From: Selenomonas timonae
GTDB taxonomy: Bacteria > Bacillota > Negativicutes > Selenomonadales > Selenomonadaceae
Direction: 5' to 3'
NCBI RefSeq assembly: GCF_014250475.1
Contig: NZ_CP060204.1
Span: 496,001 to 560,000 of the forward strand
Length of the DNA: 64,000 bases
The notes beneath the pieces are model-generated. The model was given only the letters and a program-made list of their open reading frames with translations, was not told the DNA's origin and searched no databases. This document shows positions 1 to 8,423 of this stretch, piece after piece (the stretch's first letter is position 1; each line of letters begins with the position of its first letter). A program made the translations under genes and the position numbers.

Positions 1-1
1 G

Positions 2-952
2 GAACTCACGCGCGACACAGGGATCGACGCCATGATCACCGTCGGGGAGATGTCCTCCACCACCCTCGAGAACTGCATCCGTTACTCGAACCCCGCCGAG
101 AAGGAACTCTCGATGGTGTTCAGCTTCCACCATCTGAAGATCGACTATAAGGATGGGGCGAAGTGGGCACTGCAGGAGCCGAACCTCATGGCGCTCAAGA
201 ACCTTTTCCGCATCTGGCAGGAGGGCATGGCGGCGGGCGGCGGATGGAACGCCGTCTTCTGGTGCAACCACGATCAGCCACGCGTCGTCAGCCGCCTCGG
301 CGACGACGCGTGCTATCCCGTCGCATCCGCGAAAATGCTCGCCGCGTGCATCCATTTCATGCGCGGCACGCCCTACATCTATCAGGGCGAGGAGCTCGGC
401 ATGACGAACGCGAAGTACACGGACATTGCCCAGTACCGCGACGTGGAGAGCCTGAACTACTACCAGATCCTGCTCGATGAGGGGAAATCGCGGGAGGAGG
501 CACTCGCCATCCTCGCCGCGCGCTCGCGCGACAACAGCCGCACGCCGATGCAGTGGAGCGCAGACGAAAACGCGGGCTTTACCACGGGCACGCCGTGGCT
601 CGCCCCGCCCGCGAACTACCGCACGATCAACGCCGAGGCGCAGCGCGCGGACGCAGACTCCATCTTCCATTTCTATCGGACGCTCATCCGTCTGCGCAAG
701 GAGCAGCCCATCATCCAGAAGGGCGACATCTTCTTCCTCGAGCGCGAAAACGCGAGCGTCATCGCCTACGAGCGCGCCCATGCAGGGCAAAAGCTGCGCG
801 TCTACTGCAACTTTCGCGCAGCGAACGTCCCCCTGATGGAAGACACCCTCGCATCTCTTGCGGACGCAGGTTGGACAAAGCTCCTCGGCAACTACGAGGG
901 GCTTGCGGCGGAGCTGCGTCCCTACGAGGTCGTTGTGTTAGAGAAAGACTGA
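2..952 (+). CDS. treC: Trehalose-6-phosphate hydrolase, C-terminal part (5' end outside window)
   Basis: The frame is open from base 2, so the gene starts upstream of the window; about 316 residues remain. It is a GH13 alpha-glucosidase. TVGEMSST carries the general-acid Glu, FWCNHDQPR carries the Asp that stabilises the transition state, and YIYQGEE and SRDNSRTPMQW follow. The nucleophile Asp lies outside the window. The motif set fits phosphotrehalase TreC, a cytoplasmic enzyme that splits trehalose 6-phosphate into glucose and glucose 6-phosphate after PTS uptake. Oligo-1,6-glucosidase is the alternative, since it shares most of these motifs. No trehalose PTS or TreR is visible here; they may lie upstream. 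Confidence 0.85.
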   Translation, partial: ELTRDTGIDAMITVGEMSSTTLENCIRYSNPAEKELSMVFSFHHLKIDYKDGAKWALQEPNLMALKNLFRIWQEGMAAGGGWNAVFWCNHDQPRVVSRLGDDACYPVASAKMLAACIHFMRGTPYIYQGEELGMTNAKYTDIAQYRDVESLNYYQILLDEGKSREEALAILAARSRDNSRTPMQWSADENAGFTTGTPWLAPPANYRTINAEAQRADADSIFHFYRTLIRLRKEQPIIQKGDIFFLERENASVIAYERAHAGQKLRVYCNFRAANVPLMEDTLASLADAGWTKLLGNYEGLAAELRPYEVVVLEKD

Positions 953-962
953 GAAACAGCCC

Positions 963-991
963 TTGTCAATCGCACGCCCGCCTGTTATAAT
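963..991 (+). promoter_or_regulatory. Strong sigma-70 promoter for an antisense RNA
   Basis: TTGTCA at 963-968 and TATAAT at 986-991 are separated by 17 bases. No plausible ORF with a ribosome binding site follows. Transcription would start near 998 and run into the hairpin at 1052-1087, giving an RNA of about 90 nt that converges on the small hydrophobic ORF on the minus strand. Confidence 0.7.
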
Positions 992-997
992 GGACAT

Positions 998-1090
998 AGA
1001 AAGAACGCCCTATGCGGCATCTTTCCATAATCAAGTGTTATATTCATAGAGAATAACCGCTCGACCGGTCAAAGCTGGGCGGTTATTTCT
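998..1090 (+). ncRNA. Putative antisense antitoxin RNA of a type I (Fst/holin-like) locus
   Basis: The RNA is predicted from the promoter at 963-991 and the terminator at 1052-1087. Its 3' part is complementary to the end and terminator of the convergent small-peptide mRNA. Two independent loci at 22.5 and 24.0 kb have the same design. This is inference from architecture; no transcript evidence is available. Confidence 0.5.
1052..1087. terminator. Bidirectional terminator shared by convergent RNAs
   Basis: Inverted repeat AATAACCGC (1052-1060) and GCGGTTATT (1079-1087), with T-rich flanks on both strands. It can end both the plus-strand RNA and the minus-strand peptide mRNA. Confidence 0.65.
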
Positions 1091-1157
1091 TTTGGGTTAT
1101 CGCTAAGATATAGCCTGTGGCGACGATTAACAACACGATCGCACCAATTTCAGACAT
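1083..1157 (-). CDS. Small hydrophobic peptide, putative type I toxin
   Basis: A 24-residue ORF with a short acidic start (MSEIG), a hydrophobic run of about 16 residues and the end TQKK. The stop codon overlaps the terminator stem, as in Fst/holin-like type I toxins that insert into the inner membrane. No good Shine-Dalgarno sequence precedes the ATG. A possible minus-strand promoter has its -10 (TATAAT) at 1392-1387, which would give a 5' leader of about 220 nt carrying several hairpins. Such leaders are usual in type I toxin mRNAs. Toxin function is inferred from size, hydrophobicity and the convergent RNA. Confidence 0.5.
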   Translation of the reverse strand: MSEIGAIVLLIVATGYILAITQKK

Positions 1158-1424
1158 ACGAGCTAGGTTGCACGGACGAAGTGAGACCGTCCGGATTGCT
1201 GCAGATTTTTTGTCTTGCCAAGGAAACAAACCGGACGCAGAGTGGTGCTCTGTGGAGGATTTGTTGACGATGGCAGGGCGAAAAAGATGCTGTGAGACGG
1301 ATGGTTGAACGAGTCTGTGCAGCCTTCCCCCTTTCGGGGGAAAGATACCGCCGCGGGAGTACTCCCGCCCAGGACGTTTCGCTTCTATTATATTGGGCGT
1401 GAACAGTAAAAGCCAAACATATTT
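1158..1424. other. Non-coding stretch, presumed structured leader of the small-peptide mRNA
   Basis: I see no convincing gene here. The stretch has hairpins at 1325-1340 (CCCCC/GGGGG arms) and 1353-1368 (GCGGGAGTACTCCCGC, a perfect palindrome) and a weaker one near 1174-1194. A minus-strand TATAAT lies at 1387-1392. Together these could be the 5' leader of the peptide mRNA at 1083-1157. Confidence 0.4.
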
Positions 1425-1470
1425 CCGAAAAAAGCCCGTTTGGAGCACAGTCCAAACGGGCTTTTTTCGG
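1425..1470. terminator. Strong bidirectional intrinsic terminator
   Basis: A perfect 20-bp inverted repeat (1425-1444 and 1451-1470) with a 6-base loop. The AAAAAAGCCCG/CGGGCTTTTTT core gives T runs in both directions. It lies just after the stop of the minus-strand 2-hydroxyacid dehydrogenase and ends the TRAP/transketolase operon. Confidence 0.9.
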
Positions 1471-1481
1471 TCAGAGCGTCC

Positions 1482-2444
1482 TCAGTTCACAACATTGACA
1501 GGCTTTCCGTCGATGAACGACTTCACGTTGTCTGCCGTGGTCTGCATAATGCGCTCGCGCGCCTCCTTCGTCGCCCATGAGATATGCGGCGTGATGATGC
1601 AGTTCTTTGCCGTGAGCAGCACATTGTCCGCCTTGATCGGCTCTGTCGACACAACATCAAGCGCCGCACACGCGACCTTGCCGCTGTTCAGCGCAGCCGC
1701 CAGATCCGCCTCCACAACGAGAGGTCCGCGGCTGTTGTTGATGAGGATGACGCCGTCCTTCATCTTCGCGATGTTTGCCGCGTTGATAATTCCCTCCGTT
1801 GCGGGGAAAAGCGGGCAGTGCAGGAAGATGAAAGCCGACTGCGCAAGCAGCTCGTCTAGGCTGACGTATTCAGCAACCGCACGCCCTGCATCCGACTCAT
1901 GCGCATCGCTCGCGAGAACGCGTACATTGAGCGCACGCAGCACCTTCGCCGTATTGACGCCAATGCGTCCGAGGCCGATGATACCCGCCGTCTTGCCGCT
2001 CACCTCGATCATCGGATGATGCCAGTAGCACCAGTCCGGATTCGATGCCCACTCGCCCGCATGAACGGAGCGGTCATGATCGCCGATGTGCGAGCACGCC
2101 TCAAGCAGAAGCCCGATCGCGAACTGACTGACATTGTCCGTGCCATACACAGGCACATTCATGACAGGGATGTTCTTCGTGCGCGCATATTCGTAGTCCA
2201 CAACATTGTAGCCCGTCGCGAGCACGGCAATCACCTTCAGATTCGGGCACTTGTCCATCGTCGCCTTCGAGATTGGCGTCTTGTTGATGACAATGACCTC
2301 CGCGTCACCGATGCGCTCGGCGATCAGCGGCGACTCCTCGTATGCAGTGCGGTCATAGACCGTCACCGTGCCAAGCGCCTCCAGCGGCGCCCAGCTGATA
2401 TCCCCCGGATTCTCCGTATATCCATCGAGTACAACAATCTTCAT
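1482..2444 (-). CDS. D-2-hydroxyacid dehydrogenase (glycerate dehydrogenase-like)
   Basis: 320 residues, normal for the NAD-dependent D-isomer 2-hydroxyacid dehydrogenases. The Rossmann motif GLGRIG is at 157-162, followed by an Asp at the end of the next strand (ASDAHE), which indicates NAD(H) preference. The catalytic triad is Arg239 (NNSRGP), Glu268 (STEP) and His287 (PHISW). It probably reduces or oxidises a short 2-keto/2-hydroxy acid such as hydroxypyruvate/glycerate in the cytoplasm. It is the last gene of the TRAP/transketolase operon, so its substrate is likely an intermediate of the imported sugar acid. The exact substrate cannot be read from sequence. Confidence 0.85.
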   Translation of the reverse strand: MKIVVLDGYTENPGDISWAPLEALGTVTVYDRTAYEESPLIAERIGDAEVIVINKTPISKATMDKCPNLKVIAVLATGYNVVDYEYARTKNIPVMNVPVYGTDNVSQFAIGLLLEACSHIGDHDRSVHAGEWASNPDWCYWHHPMIEVSGKTAGIIGLGRIGVNTAKVLRALNVRVLASDAHESDAGRAVAEYVSLDELLAQSAFIFLHCPLFPATEGIINAANIAKMKDGVILINNSRGPLVVEADLAAALNSGKVACAALDVVSTEPIKADNVLLTAKNCIITPHISWATKEARERIMQTTADNVKSFIDGKPVNVVN

Positions 2445-2495
2445 CGCATTTCCTCCTTTGTTAATGTACGTCCTTGTCTCTGTGAGAAAATTCTA

Positions 2496-3773
2496 TCATG
2501 GGGCGAAGGAGATGTCAAAGACGACCTGCACGTACATATAGAAGAGCAATATGGCAAATTCGAGGATCAGGTAAGGCATGACCCGTTTCGAAATTGCACC
2601 GATACTCGCCTTGGTAATACTGCTTGCAACAAATATGTTGACTGCCATCGGCGGAGTAATCATACCGATTGAGGTATTGACGATAATGATCAGCCCCAGA
2701 ACAATTGGATCAACGCCGAGTGCCACAGCAATCGGGAGCAGGATCGGTGTTACAAGCAGGATGATGGACTGCGTTTCAAGGAAGCAGCCAAGGAAGAGCA
2801 GCAGGAGGTTCATCATCAGAAGGATGACATACTTGCTGCTGAACGCTGCCATAATCGTAGTCGAAAGGATCGTCGGGATATTCTCCGTCGTCATAAACCA
2901 ACTGAACGGTGCCGACATACTGATGATGAACATGACGATGGCCGAGCTGACGCAGCTCTCTGCAAAGATATCGTACAGCTTCTTTGCATCCACCTCGCGG
3001 AAGACAAAGACAGAAACGACCAGTGCGTAGACGCAGGCAACTGCCGCCGATTCAGTCGGCGTGAATACGCCCGTATAGATGCCACCGAGGATGATCACAG
3101 GCATCAGGAGTGCGAGAAACGCGTCCTTAAACCGTACGACGTATTCTTTTGCAGGGTACGGTGTACGATCCGGTGTATCAAACTTGCGGCACTTAAACAT
3201 ATTCATGACGCATAGGCCAACTGCGAGCATAATGCCCGGAATCCATCCGCCCATGAACATTGCCGTAACTGATACACCTGCCGTCACGGCATAGGTGACC
3301 ATGCCGATGGACGGCGGGATAACAACGCCGAGTGTCCCCGAAGAGGCCGCGATTGCCGCCGTCACGTCACGCGGATATCCCTTTTCGAGCATCTTCGGTG
3401 AGGTGATGCCGCCAATAGCAGCCACCGTCGCGGGGTTGGAGCCCGAGATCGCACCGAAGAATGCCGACGCAACAACAGAGATACACGCGAGACGTCCGGG
3501 CAGACGCCGCAACAGCAGCTCGATAAAGCCGATCAGGCGATCCGAGATACCGCCGACCGCCATGATGTTGCCTGCGAGGATGAAAAACGGTACCGCCATA
3601 AGGGTAAAACTATCCAGCTGCGTAAACATACGCGTCGGCACCGAGGCGAGATACTGCGGATTGCTCGTTACCAACATGGTGACAACTGCTGCAATGCCGA
3701 GACTGATCGCAATGGGAACACCCAAAAAGAGAACAAGAAAGAGTACTGCAAAGAGAATTCCTGCAATTCCCAT
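2496..3773 (-). CDS. dctM: TRAP transporter large permease (DctM)
   Basis: 425 residues, very hydrophobic, with about a dozen predicted membrane segments. This is the DctM subunit that carries the substrate, driven by Na+. Family features include FILAGNIMA near residue 64 and the repeated GxxTPTES-type segment (GVFTPTESAAVA). The start overlaps the stop of the small permease by one base (TGATG), showing translational coupling. It works with the DctQ and DctP genes just upstream in the operon. Confidence 0.92.
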   Translation of the reverse strand: MGIAGILFAVLFLVLFLGVPIAISLGIAAVVTMLVTSNPQYLASVPTRMFTQLDSFTLMAVPFFILAGNIMAVGGISDRLIGFIELLLRRLPGRLACISVVASAFFGAISGSNPATVAAIGGITSPKMLEKGYPRDVTAAIAASSGTLGVVIPPSIGMVTYAVTAGVSVTAMFMGGWIPGIMLAVGLCVMNMFKCRKFDTPDRTPYPAKEYVVRFKDAFLALLMPVIILGGIYTGVFTPTESAAVACVYALVVSVFVFREVDAKKLYDIFAESCVSSAIVMFIISMSAPFSWFMTTENIPTILSTTIMAAFSSKYVILLMMNLLLLFLGCFLETQSIILLVTPILLPIAVALGVDPIVLGLIIIVNTSIGMITPPMAVNIFVASSITKASIGAISKRVMPYLILEFAILLFYMYVQVVFDISFAP

Positions 3774-4285
3774 CAGCCCGCCGCCTCCTTCTCATCCTGC
3801 GGGGCATCTCCCGCCGTACGGATTTTCTGCACCGTACGATAAGTATAGAATACCGCCATGAGGACAATCCCGATGGGGATCAGCGCATAGACACCGCCGA
3901 GGGGGAGTTTCAGCATGGGGCTGAGCTTCCCCTGTGTGAGCATCTTTGATACGATGTCCCAACCATACCTCGCCATGAATACGGCAAACACATCGAGCAG
4001 GATGGTGACGACGACACTCACTCCGAGAATGATGCGCGGCGATTTTCGAAAGAGCAGAGGTACGAGTTCGACGATGAAATGGCGCTCCTGCAGGGATGCA
4101 AGCATCAGTCCGAGGTAGACAATCGCAACCATGCAGTAGCGCGCGAACTCCTCACTCCACGGAATGGCAAAAAGCTGCGAGTACCGCCCGACGGTCGCCA
4201 GAAAGACGACCAGAACCATGAGCGCCATGAGGATAACCAAAAAGGCTTCGACGACTTTCGCAAAGCAGTCAACCAATTTTTTCAT
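3773..4285 (-). CDS. dctQ: TRAP transporter small permease (DctQ)
   Basis: 170 residues with four hydrophobic segments. It has the typical DctQ feature WSEEFARY in the second third of the first half (AIPWSEEFARYCM). It forms the membrane complex with DctM; DctQ is needed for transport but does not itself carry the solute. It lies between the DctP and DctM genes, the usual TRAP order. Confidence 0.9.
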   Translation of the reverse strand: MKKLVDCFAKVVEAFLVILMALMVLVVFLATVGRYSQLFAIPWSEEFARYCMVAIVYLGLMLASLQERHFIVELVPLLFRKSPRIILGVSVVVTILLDVFAVFMARYGWDIVSKMLTQGKLSPMLKLPLGGVYALIPIGIVLMAVFYTYRTVQKIRTAGDAPQDEKEAAG

Positions 4286-4321
4286 AAGCCCACCTCAGAT
4301 TCGGCGATTCGCTGCAAATAC

Positions 4322-5380
4322 TCAGCGTCCAGTAATGGCGCGGATGCGAGAGAGCAGACCCTGGTCGATGTTGAGGGAGGAATCCTGATAGACGCTTTCC
4401 GTCACCTTCATCCACTCTGCCTTGTTCACATCCGTGAATACAACTCCCTGTTCCGTCATGCGCTGACGTGCCGTAGCATCGATGCTCTTGGAGATTTCGC
4501 GCTCCTTCATCTTGCCGTATTCAGCTGCCTCATCGAACCACTTCTTCTGTTCGTCGGTGAACTTGTTGTAGGTATCCTCGTTGATCATCAGTACACAGGG
4601 GCTGTAGAACAGGTCGATCATCGAGATGTACTTCTGCACCTCATAGACCTTTGCCGTCAGGATGATCGCAAGCGGATTCTCCTGCCCATCGACAGTGCCC
4701 TGCTGGAGTGCGGAGAAAATCTCACCCCACGCCATTGCCGTCGGTGTTGCTCCGAGAGCCGTGTAGCTCGCCATATGGACGTGGTTCTCCATCGTACGAA
4801 TCTTCATGCCGGCAAGGTCTGCCGGTGTCTTGATTTCCTTCTTATTGTTCGTCAGCTCACGGAATCCGTTCTCCCAGAAGCCGATTGCCTTGACACCCGT
4901 GCCGTTAAATGCCCCCAGCAGCTCCTTGCCGATATCACCGTCGAGCACCTTATATGCCTCTTCGCGCGACTCAAAGAGATAGGGCAGGTCAAGCGTGCTC
5001 CAGTTCTTCGTCGCATCCGAGAATGTCGAGATCGGTCCAGTCGAGGAAAGCACCATATCCTGCGTACCGAGCGAAACGTTGTCGATCATGTCGGACTCGC
5101 CGCCGAGTGCAGAGTTCGGGTAGATATCAATGGTCATGGTGCCGCCCGAAAGTTCCTCGAGCTTCTTCTGCATCTCGACCAATCCGAGAACATAGTGTCC
5201 GTCCGGTGCCGTTGTCGTACCGACTTTGAGATGTGTCTTTGCCGTTTCGCTGCCGAGGAGCTTCACCTCATCGCCCTTCTGCTGATTTTTGGGCGCAGCA
5301 CCATTATCCCCGCCGCCGCAGCCAATCATTGTGAGCGCCATAATCATCGTCATGGCAAGGAGTGTCAGTCGCTTCAACAT
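4322..5380 (-). CDS. dctP: TRAP transporter substrate-binding lipoprotein (DctP)
   Basis: 352 residues. The N-terminus is a lipoprotein signal (positively charged MLKRLT, hydrophobic run, MIGCGGG lipobox with Cys at about 21), so the protein should be lipid-anchored in the periplasm. The mature part is a DctP fold with YLFESREEAYKVLDG and the conserved IRTMENHVH region; the arginine there usually binds the substrate carboxylate. The ligand is therefore probably an organic or sugar acid. It has the typical GEIFSALQQGTVDGQENP motif. Confidence 0.92.
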   Translation of the reverse strand: MLKRLTLLAMTMIMALTMIGCGGGDNGAAPKNQQKGDEVKLLGSETAKTHLKVGTTTAPDGHYVLGLVEMQKKLEELSGGTMTIDIYPNSALGGESDMIDNVSLGTQDMVLSSTGPISTFSDATKNWSTLDLPYLFESREEAYKVLDGDIGKELLGAFNGTGVKAIGFWENGFRELTNNKKEIKTPADLAGMKIRTMENHVHMASYTALGATPTAMAWGEIFSALQQGTVDGQENPLAIILTAKVYEVQKYISMIDLFYSPCVLMINEDTYNKFTDEQKKWFDEAAEYGKMKEREISKSIDATARQRMTEQGVVFTDVNKAEWMKVTESVYQDSSLNIDQGLLSRIRAITGR

Positions 5381-5432
5381 GTTGGATTCTCCTTTTCTCT
5401 CTTAGAAAATAAAACTCATCTGCCCAGGAGCC

Positions 5433-6299
5433 TCAAAGCTTGGGATTCTCAGGGTGAAGCATCGTGGCGATCGCCTTTTCAAGCATATCGTCCTCCCAGA
5501 TCTTCTTCCAGTCGTCGCGTAGCACATGACGGTTACCAATGCCAATGGCGACCTTGCAGGCGTCCGAGACAGGCGGATTGCCCGGCAGATAGCCGAGGAA
5601 GTTCGCACTTAGGTTGAAGATGTGTCCCGTCAGGAAGGAGACCGCTGCCTCTCGTTCAATGCCGCGGCGCACCGCCTCATCCACCGTCTCTGCCATCGCG
5701 TACAGCGTGCTCGCGCCGAGGATCTCTACGAGTGTCGGCTCGAGGAACGCGATCTGTTCGGAGGTCATGATGTACGCTTTGTCCGCACGGTACATGCAGC
5801 GTGCCGTCTCCTGTGCCAGATCGAACTTTGCATCATCGCCGCATATTTTCGACATGACAATGTCCTGATGTCCGCCCTCGCCGCCAAAACGGTCAAGATA
5901 TGCATCCTCTTCCTTCTGCCACTTGAAATAAGACGGATGACATGGATGGGCAACCCCGAAGGTGCAGTCATCACGCAGCGTCAGCTCCTTGGCGACTGCA
6001 GCCGCAGGATCGAGGATGAGAAACACCGTACCGGGGCGCAGGAGCGGCACATACTCTGCCGAAAGTGTCCGGATCATCGTATCCGGTACGGCGAAGATGA
6101 CGACATCGGCGAAGTCAAGGGCTTCCTTGACAGGGGTCACCGAGAGGCCTCGTTCCTTCTCAATGCGCTCGACAGCAGGCGGATAAGTCTCCACCAGTTT
6201 CACATCAAATTTATCAGGGAACTTCGTGATGAGGTTATTCGAGGTGCGCGTCCCCATCTTGCCGCCTGCACCAATGACTGCGACCTTGATCTTACTCAT
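5433..6299 (-). CDS. NAD(P)-binding dehydrogenase with phosphogluconate-dehydrogenase-type C-terminal domain
   Basis: 288 residues. The N-terminal Rossmann fold has VIGAGGKMG at residues 8-16. The C-terminal half fits the phosphogluconate dehydrogenase C-terminal domain seen in small sugar-acid dehydrogenases. FGVAHPCHPSYF in the middle is a distinctive family segment. It likely oxidises or reduces a sugar-acid intermediate in the pathway fed by the TRAP transporter. It lies between the transketolase subunits and DctP in one operon. The substrate is unknown. Confidence 0.75.
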   Translation of the reverse strand: MSKIKVAVIGAGGKMGTRTSNNLITKFPDKFDVKLVETYPPAVERIEKERGLSVTPVKEALDFADVVIFAVPDTMIRTLSAEYVPLLRPGTVFLILDPAAAVAKELTLRDDCTFGVAHPCHPSYFKWQKEEDAYLDRFGGEGGHQDIVMSKICGDDAKFDLAQETARCMYRADKAYIMTSEQIAFLEPTLVEILGASTLYAMAETVDEAVRRGIEREAAVSFLTGHIFNLSANFLGYLPGNPPVSDACKVAIGIGNRHVLRDDWKKIWEDDMLEKAIATMLHPENPKL

Positions 6300-6342
6300 A
6301 GATTCGGCTCCTTTCTGCCGCTCTGAACAAAGTGTTCAGAGA

Positions 6343-7281
6343 TTATTTTCCAAGGGCTTTCAGCGTCTCCTCCGCAATGCCTGTAGGACTGAATCCGTAG
6401 CGGTCTCCGAGTTCCTTTGCCGCACCGGACTCCGCATAATCCGTGAGTGCAATCCGCTTCACACGCACCGGCTTATGTTCGGTCGCCAAACGGCTGATGT
6501 AGGAGCCGAGTCCACCGTTGATGTTGTGATCTTCAACCGTGACAACGCAGTCGGTCTTAGCCATGACATCGAGGATCTTCTGCGGATTCTTGCCATAGAG
6601 GATATTGATGTCCGCAACTGTGACATTCACGCCGCGAGCCTTCAGCTCATTCGCTGCCGCCATCACGCGGTCAAGGACAAAGCCGTTCGAGAAGATCACT
6701 GCATCCGTCCCGTACTCCTTCAGCACGGTGATGCCGTCGAGAGAGAAGGGTGCCTCCGGTGCGAAGACATCCGCCTCGCGACCCGAGCCGCCGCGGATAT
6801 AGACCGGACCCTCGATCTCCGCCGCATAGCGCACAGCCTTATACATCTGATTGCCGTCCGCCGGCGTCAGAATCGTGAAGTTCGGCAGGGAGCTGACGAA
6901 CGCCAGATCCTCATAGAACTGATGCGTCACACCCTCGCGCTCGCCGCCGAGGCAGCCCGCATTGAAGCCCGCGCATTTCACATTGAGATCCGTATAGCCG
7001 ACAAAGGTGCGCATCTGCTCACCCGCGCGCATCGTCATAAAGCCGCAGTAGGTACCGACAAACGGAATGCAGCCCGCGCTCGCCATGCCGGCGGCAACAG
7101 CAACTGCACACTGCTCGGCAATCCCGCACTCGATGTAGCGCTCCGGGTACTTATCGCCAAACGCAACCGCGCGCATTGCCTTGAGCGCATCTGGGTAGAC
7201 GCCGTAGACATCCTTGCCCTCATCCGCCAAATCCATCATTGCTGCCGCAAAGGCCTCGCGGGTTCCCTTAAACTTTGCCAT
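6343..7281 (-). CDS. Transketolase, C-terminal subunit
   Basis: 312 residues from the ATG at 7281, chosen because it starts one base after the N-terminal subunit's stop and has a purine-rich GAGGCGAGTGAG ahead of it; the frame stays open upstream. It carries the pyrimidine-binding domain of transketolase (YIECGIAEQ with the catalytic Glu, near residue 55) and the C-terminal transketolase domain. It pairs with the 7283-8104 product to form a split, thiamine-diphosphate-dependent enzyme that moves two-carbon units between sugars. Split transketolases in catabolic operons often act on unusual sugar phosphates rather than the pentose pathway (family knowledge). Confidence 0.88.
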   Translation of the reverse strand: MAKFKGTREAFAAAMMDLADEGKDVYGVYPDALKAMRAVAFGDKYPERYIECGIAEQCAVAVAAGMASAGCIPFVGTYCGFMTMRAGEQMRTFVGYTDLNVKCAGFNAGCLGGEREGVTHQFYEDLAFVSSLPNFTILTPADGNQMYKAVRYAAEIEGPVYIRGGSGREADVFAPEAPFSLDGITVLKEYGTDAVIFSNGFVLDRVMAAANELKARGVNVTVADINILYGKNPQKILDVMAKTDCVVTVEDHNINGGLGSYISRLATEHKPVRVKRIALTDYAESGAAKELGDRYGFSPTGIAEETLKALGK

Positions 7282-7282
7282 C

Positions 7283-8104
7283 TCACTCGCCTCCCAGCTC
7301 GCTCTTTGCAATCGCCCACTCTTCATCCGTCGGAACACCCTTATGCCATGCGTTGTTGTCTGCCATATAGCTCACGCCGCAGCCTTTGATGCAGTCACAA
7401 ACGATCGCGTGCGGCTTGCCGGCAACAGTCTTGGCTTTCGCTACAGCCGCTTTGATCGCATCCATATCATGTCCGTCGATCTCCTGCGTGTCCCAGCCGA
7501 ATACACGGAAGCGCTCCGCAACATTATTGAGGCCGACGGTGAACTCCACCGACTTGTAGCTCTGCCAGTTGTTCTTGTCGATGAAGACGATGAGGTTATC
7601 GAGCTTCCGTCCGGTCGCGATATTCACCCCTTCCCAAATGACGCCCTCCTGCAGCTCACCGTCACCACAGATCACGTAAGTGTAAAAATCCTTCTTGTGC
7701 ACCTTTGCTGCGATCGCCATCCCCGCTCCAATTGCAATGCCGTTCCCGAGGGAGCCGCTCGTCATGTCGATCCCGGGGACACCGCTGTGCATGGACGGAT
7801 GTCCCTGGAAGATGCTGTCCAGTGCACGCAGACGATAGTCCTGCACCTTCGGCTTTACGAAGCCGCGCTCATTCAGTGCCGCGTAAAAGATAGGACATGC
7901 ATGCCCCTTAGAGAGGATGAAGCGATCACGATCCGGATCGTCCGGCCGATCAGGATTTACGCGCATGATGTCAAAGTAAAGCGCCGCCATGATATCGGCG
8001 ATCGAGAGAGCAGGCCCCGGATGCCCGTCCTTGCCCTCATAGATCATGCGAACAGCCTCGAACCGCAGCTTCTTTGCGATCTTTTTCAGTTCCGCAGATT
8101 CCAT
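7283..8104 (-). CDS. Transketolase, N-terminal subunit
   Basis: 273 residues, the thiamine-diphosphate-binding half. GDGELQEGVIWE followed by KNNWQS is the GDG-X-N cofactor and Mg2+ motif; the early GHPGPALS segment is also typical. First gene of the minus-strand operon, downstream of a promoter/operator region at 8185-8249. ATG at 8104 is preceded by AGGAGGAAAA. Operon order is tktN, tktC, dehydrogenase, dctP, dctQ, dctM, 2-hydroxyacid dehydrogenase. Confidence 0.9.
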   Translation of the reverse strand: MESAELKKIAKKLRFEAVRMIYEGKDGHPGPALSIADIMAALYFDIMRVNPDRPDDPDRDRFILSKGHACPIFYAALNERGFVKPKVQDYRLRALDSIFQGHPSMHSGVPGIDMTSGSLGNGIAIGAGMAIAAKVHKKDFYTYVICGDGELQEGVIWEGVNIATGRKLDNLIVFIDKNNWQSYKSVEFTVGLNNVAERFRVFGWDTQEIDGHDMDAIKAAVAKAKTVAGKPHAIVCDCIKGCGVSYMADNNAWHKGVPTDEEWAIAKSELGGE

Positions 8105-8184
8105 ACGTTTTCCTCCTTCTACTTGGGGAAGATGCGGCAGACTTTGTTTCCGATGCGGCCGTATCCTCTTCCTCCATCCTAACT

Positions 8185-8208
8185 ATGGTCAGACATCAGA
8201 CGTCTGAT
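8185..8208. promoter_or_regulatory. Palindromic operator, probably for the divergent GntR/FadR regulator
   Basis: ATCAGACGTCTGAT (8195-8208) is a perfect 14-base palindrome. The adjoining ATGGTCAGACAT (8185-8196) resembles the TGGTCnGACCA-type sites bound by FadR-family GntR proteins. It sits just downstream of the minus-strand -10, where a bound repressor would block transcription of the transketolase/TRAP operon. Assignment to the neighbouring regulator is inference. Confidence 0.65.
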
Positions 8209-8220
8209 TCTTATACTCTA

Positions 8221-8249
8221 TATATAACATATTATTATCTTAATGTAAA
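8221..8249 (-). promoter_or_regulatory. Promoter of the transketolase/TRAP operon
   Basis: On the minus strand, TTTACA (8249-8244) and TATATA (8226-8221) are 17 bases apart. The start would be near 8214, directly upstream of the palindrome at 8195-8208. Confidence 0.6.
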
Positions 8250-8375
8250 GGATATTTATCGGTTTTTGTGCAAAAACTGCGCAAATTCGCTATAGAACAA
8301 CTTCACCAACTTCTCTGATAAATCAAAAACTGTTGTACGCAAAATGATTTATTCGCCTTTTCATATCGCTTCTGC

Positions 8376-8381
8376 TATAAT
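8376..8381 (+). promoter_or_regulatory. Extended -10 promoter of the GntR regulator gene
   Basis: TGCTATAAT, an extended -10 box, lies 43 bases ahead of the regulator's ATG. No clear -35 is seen. The rest of 8250-8375 is AT-rich with no further feature I can support. Confidence 0.55.
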
Positions 8382-8423
8382 GGGGCACAGAGAACAGGGA
8401 ATGGACGCAGGAAGGATCTATCG

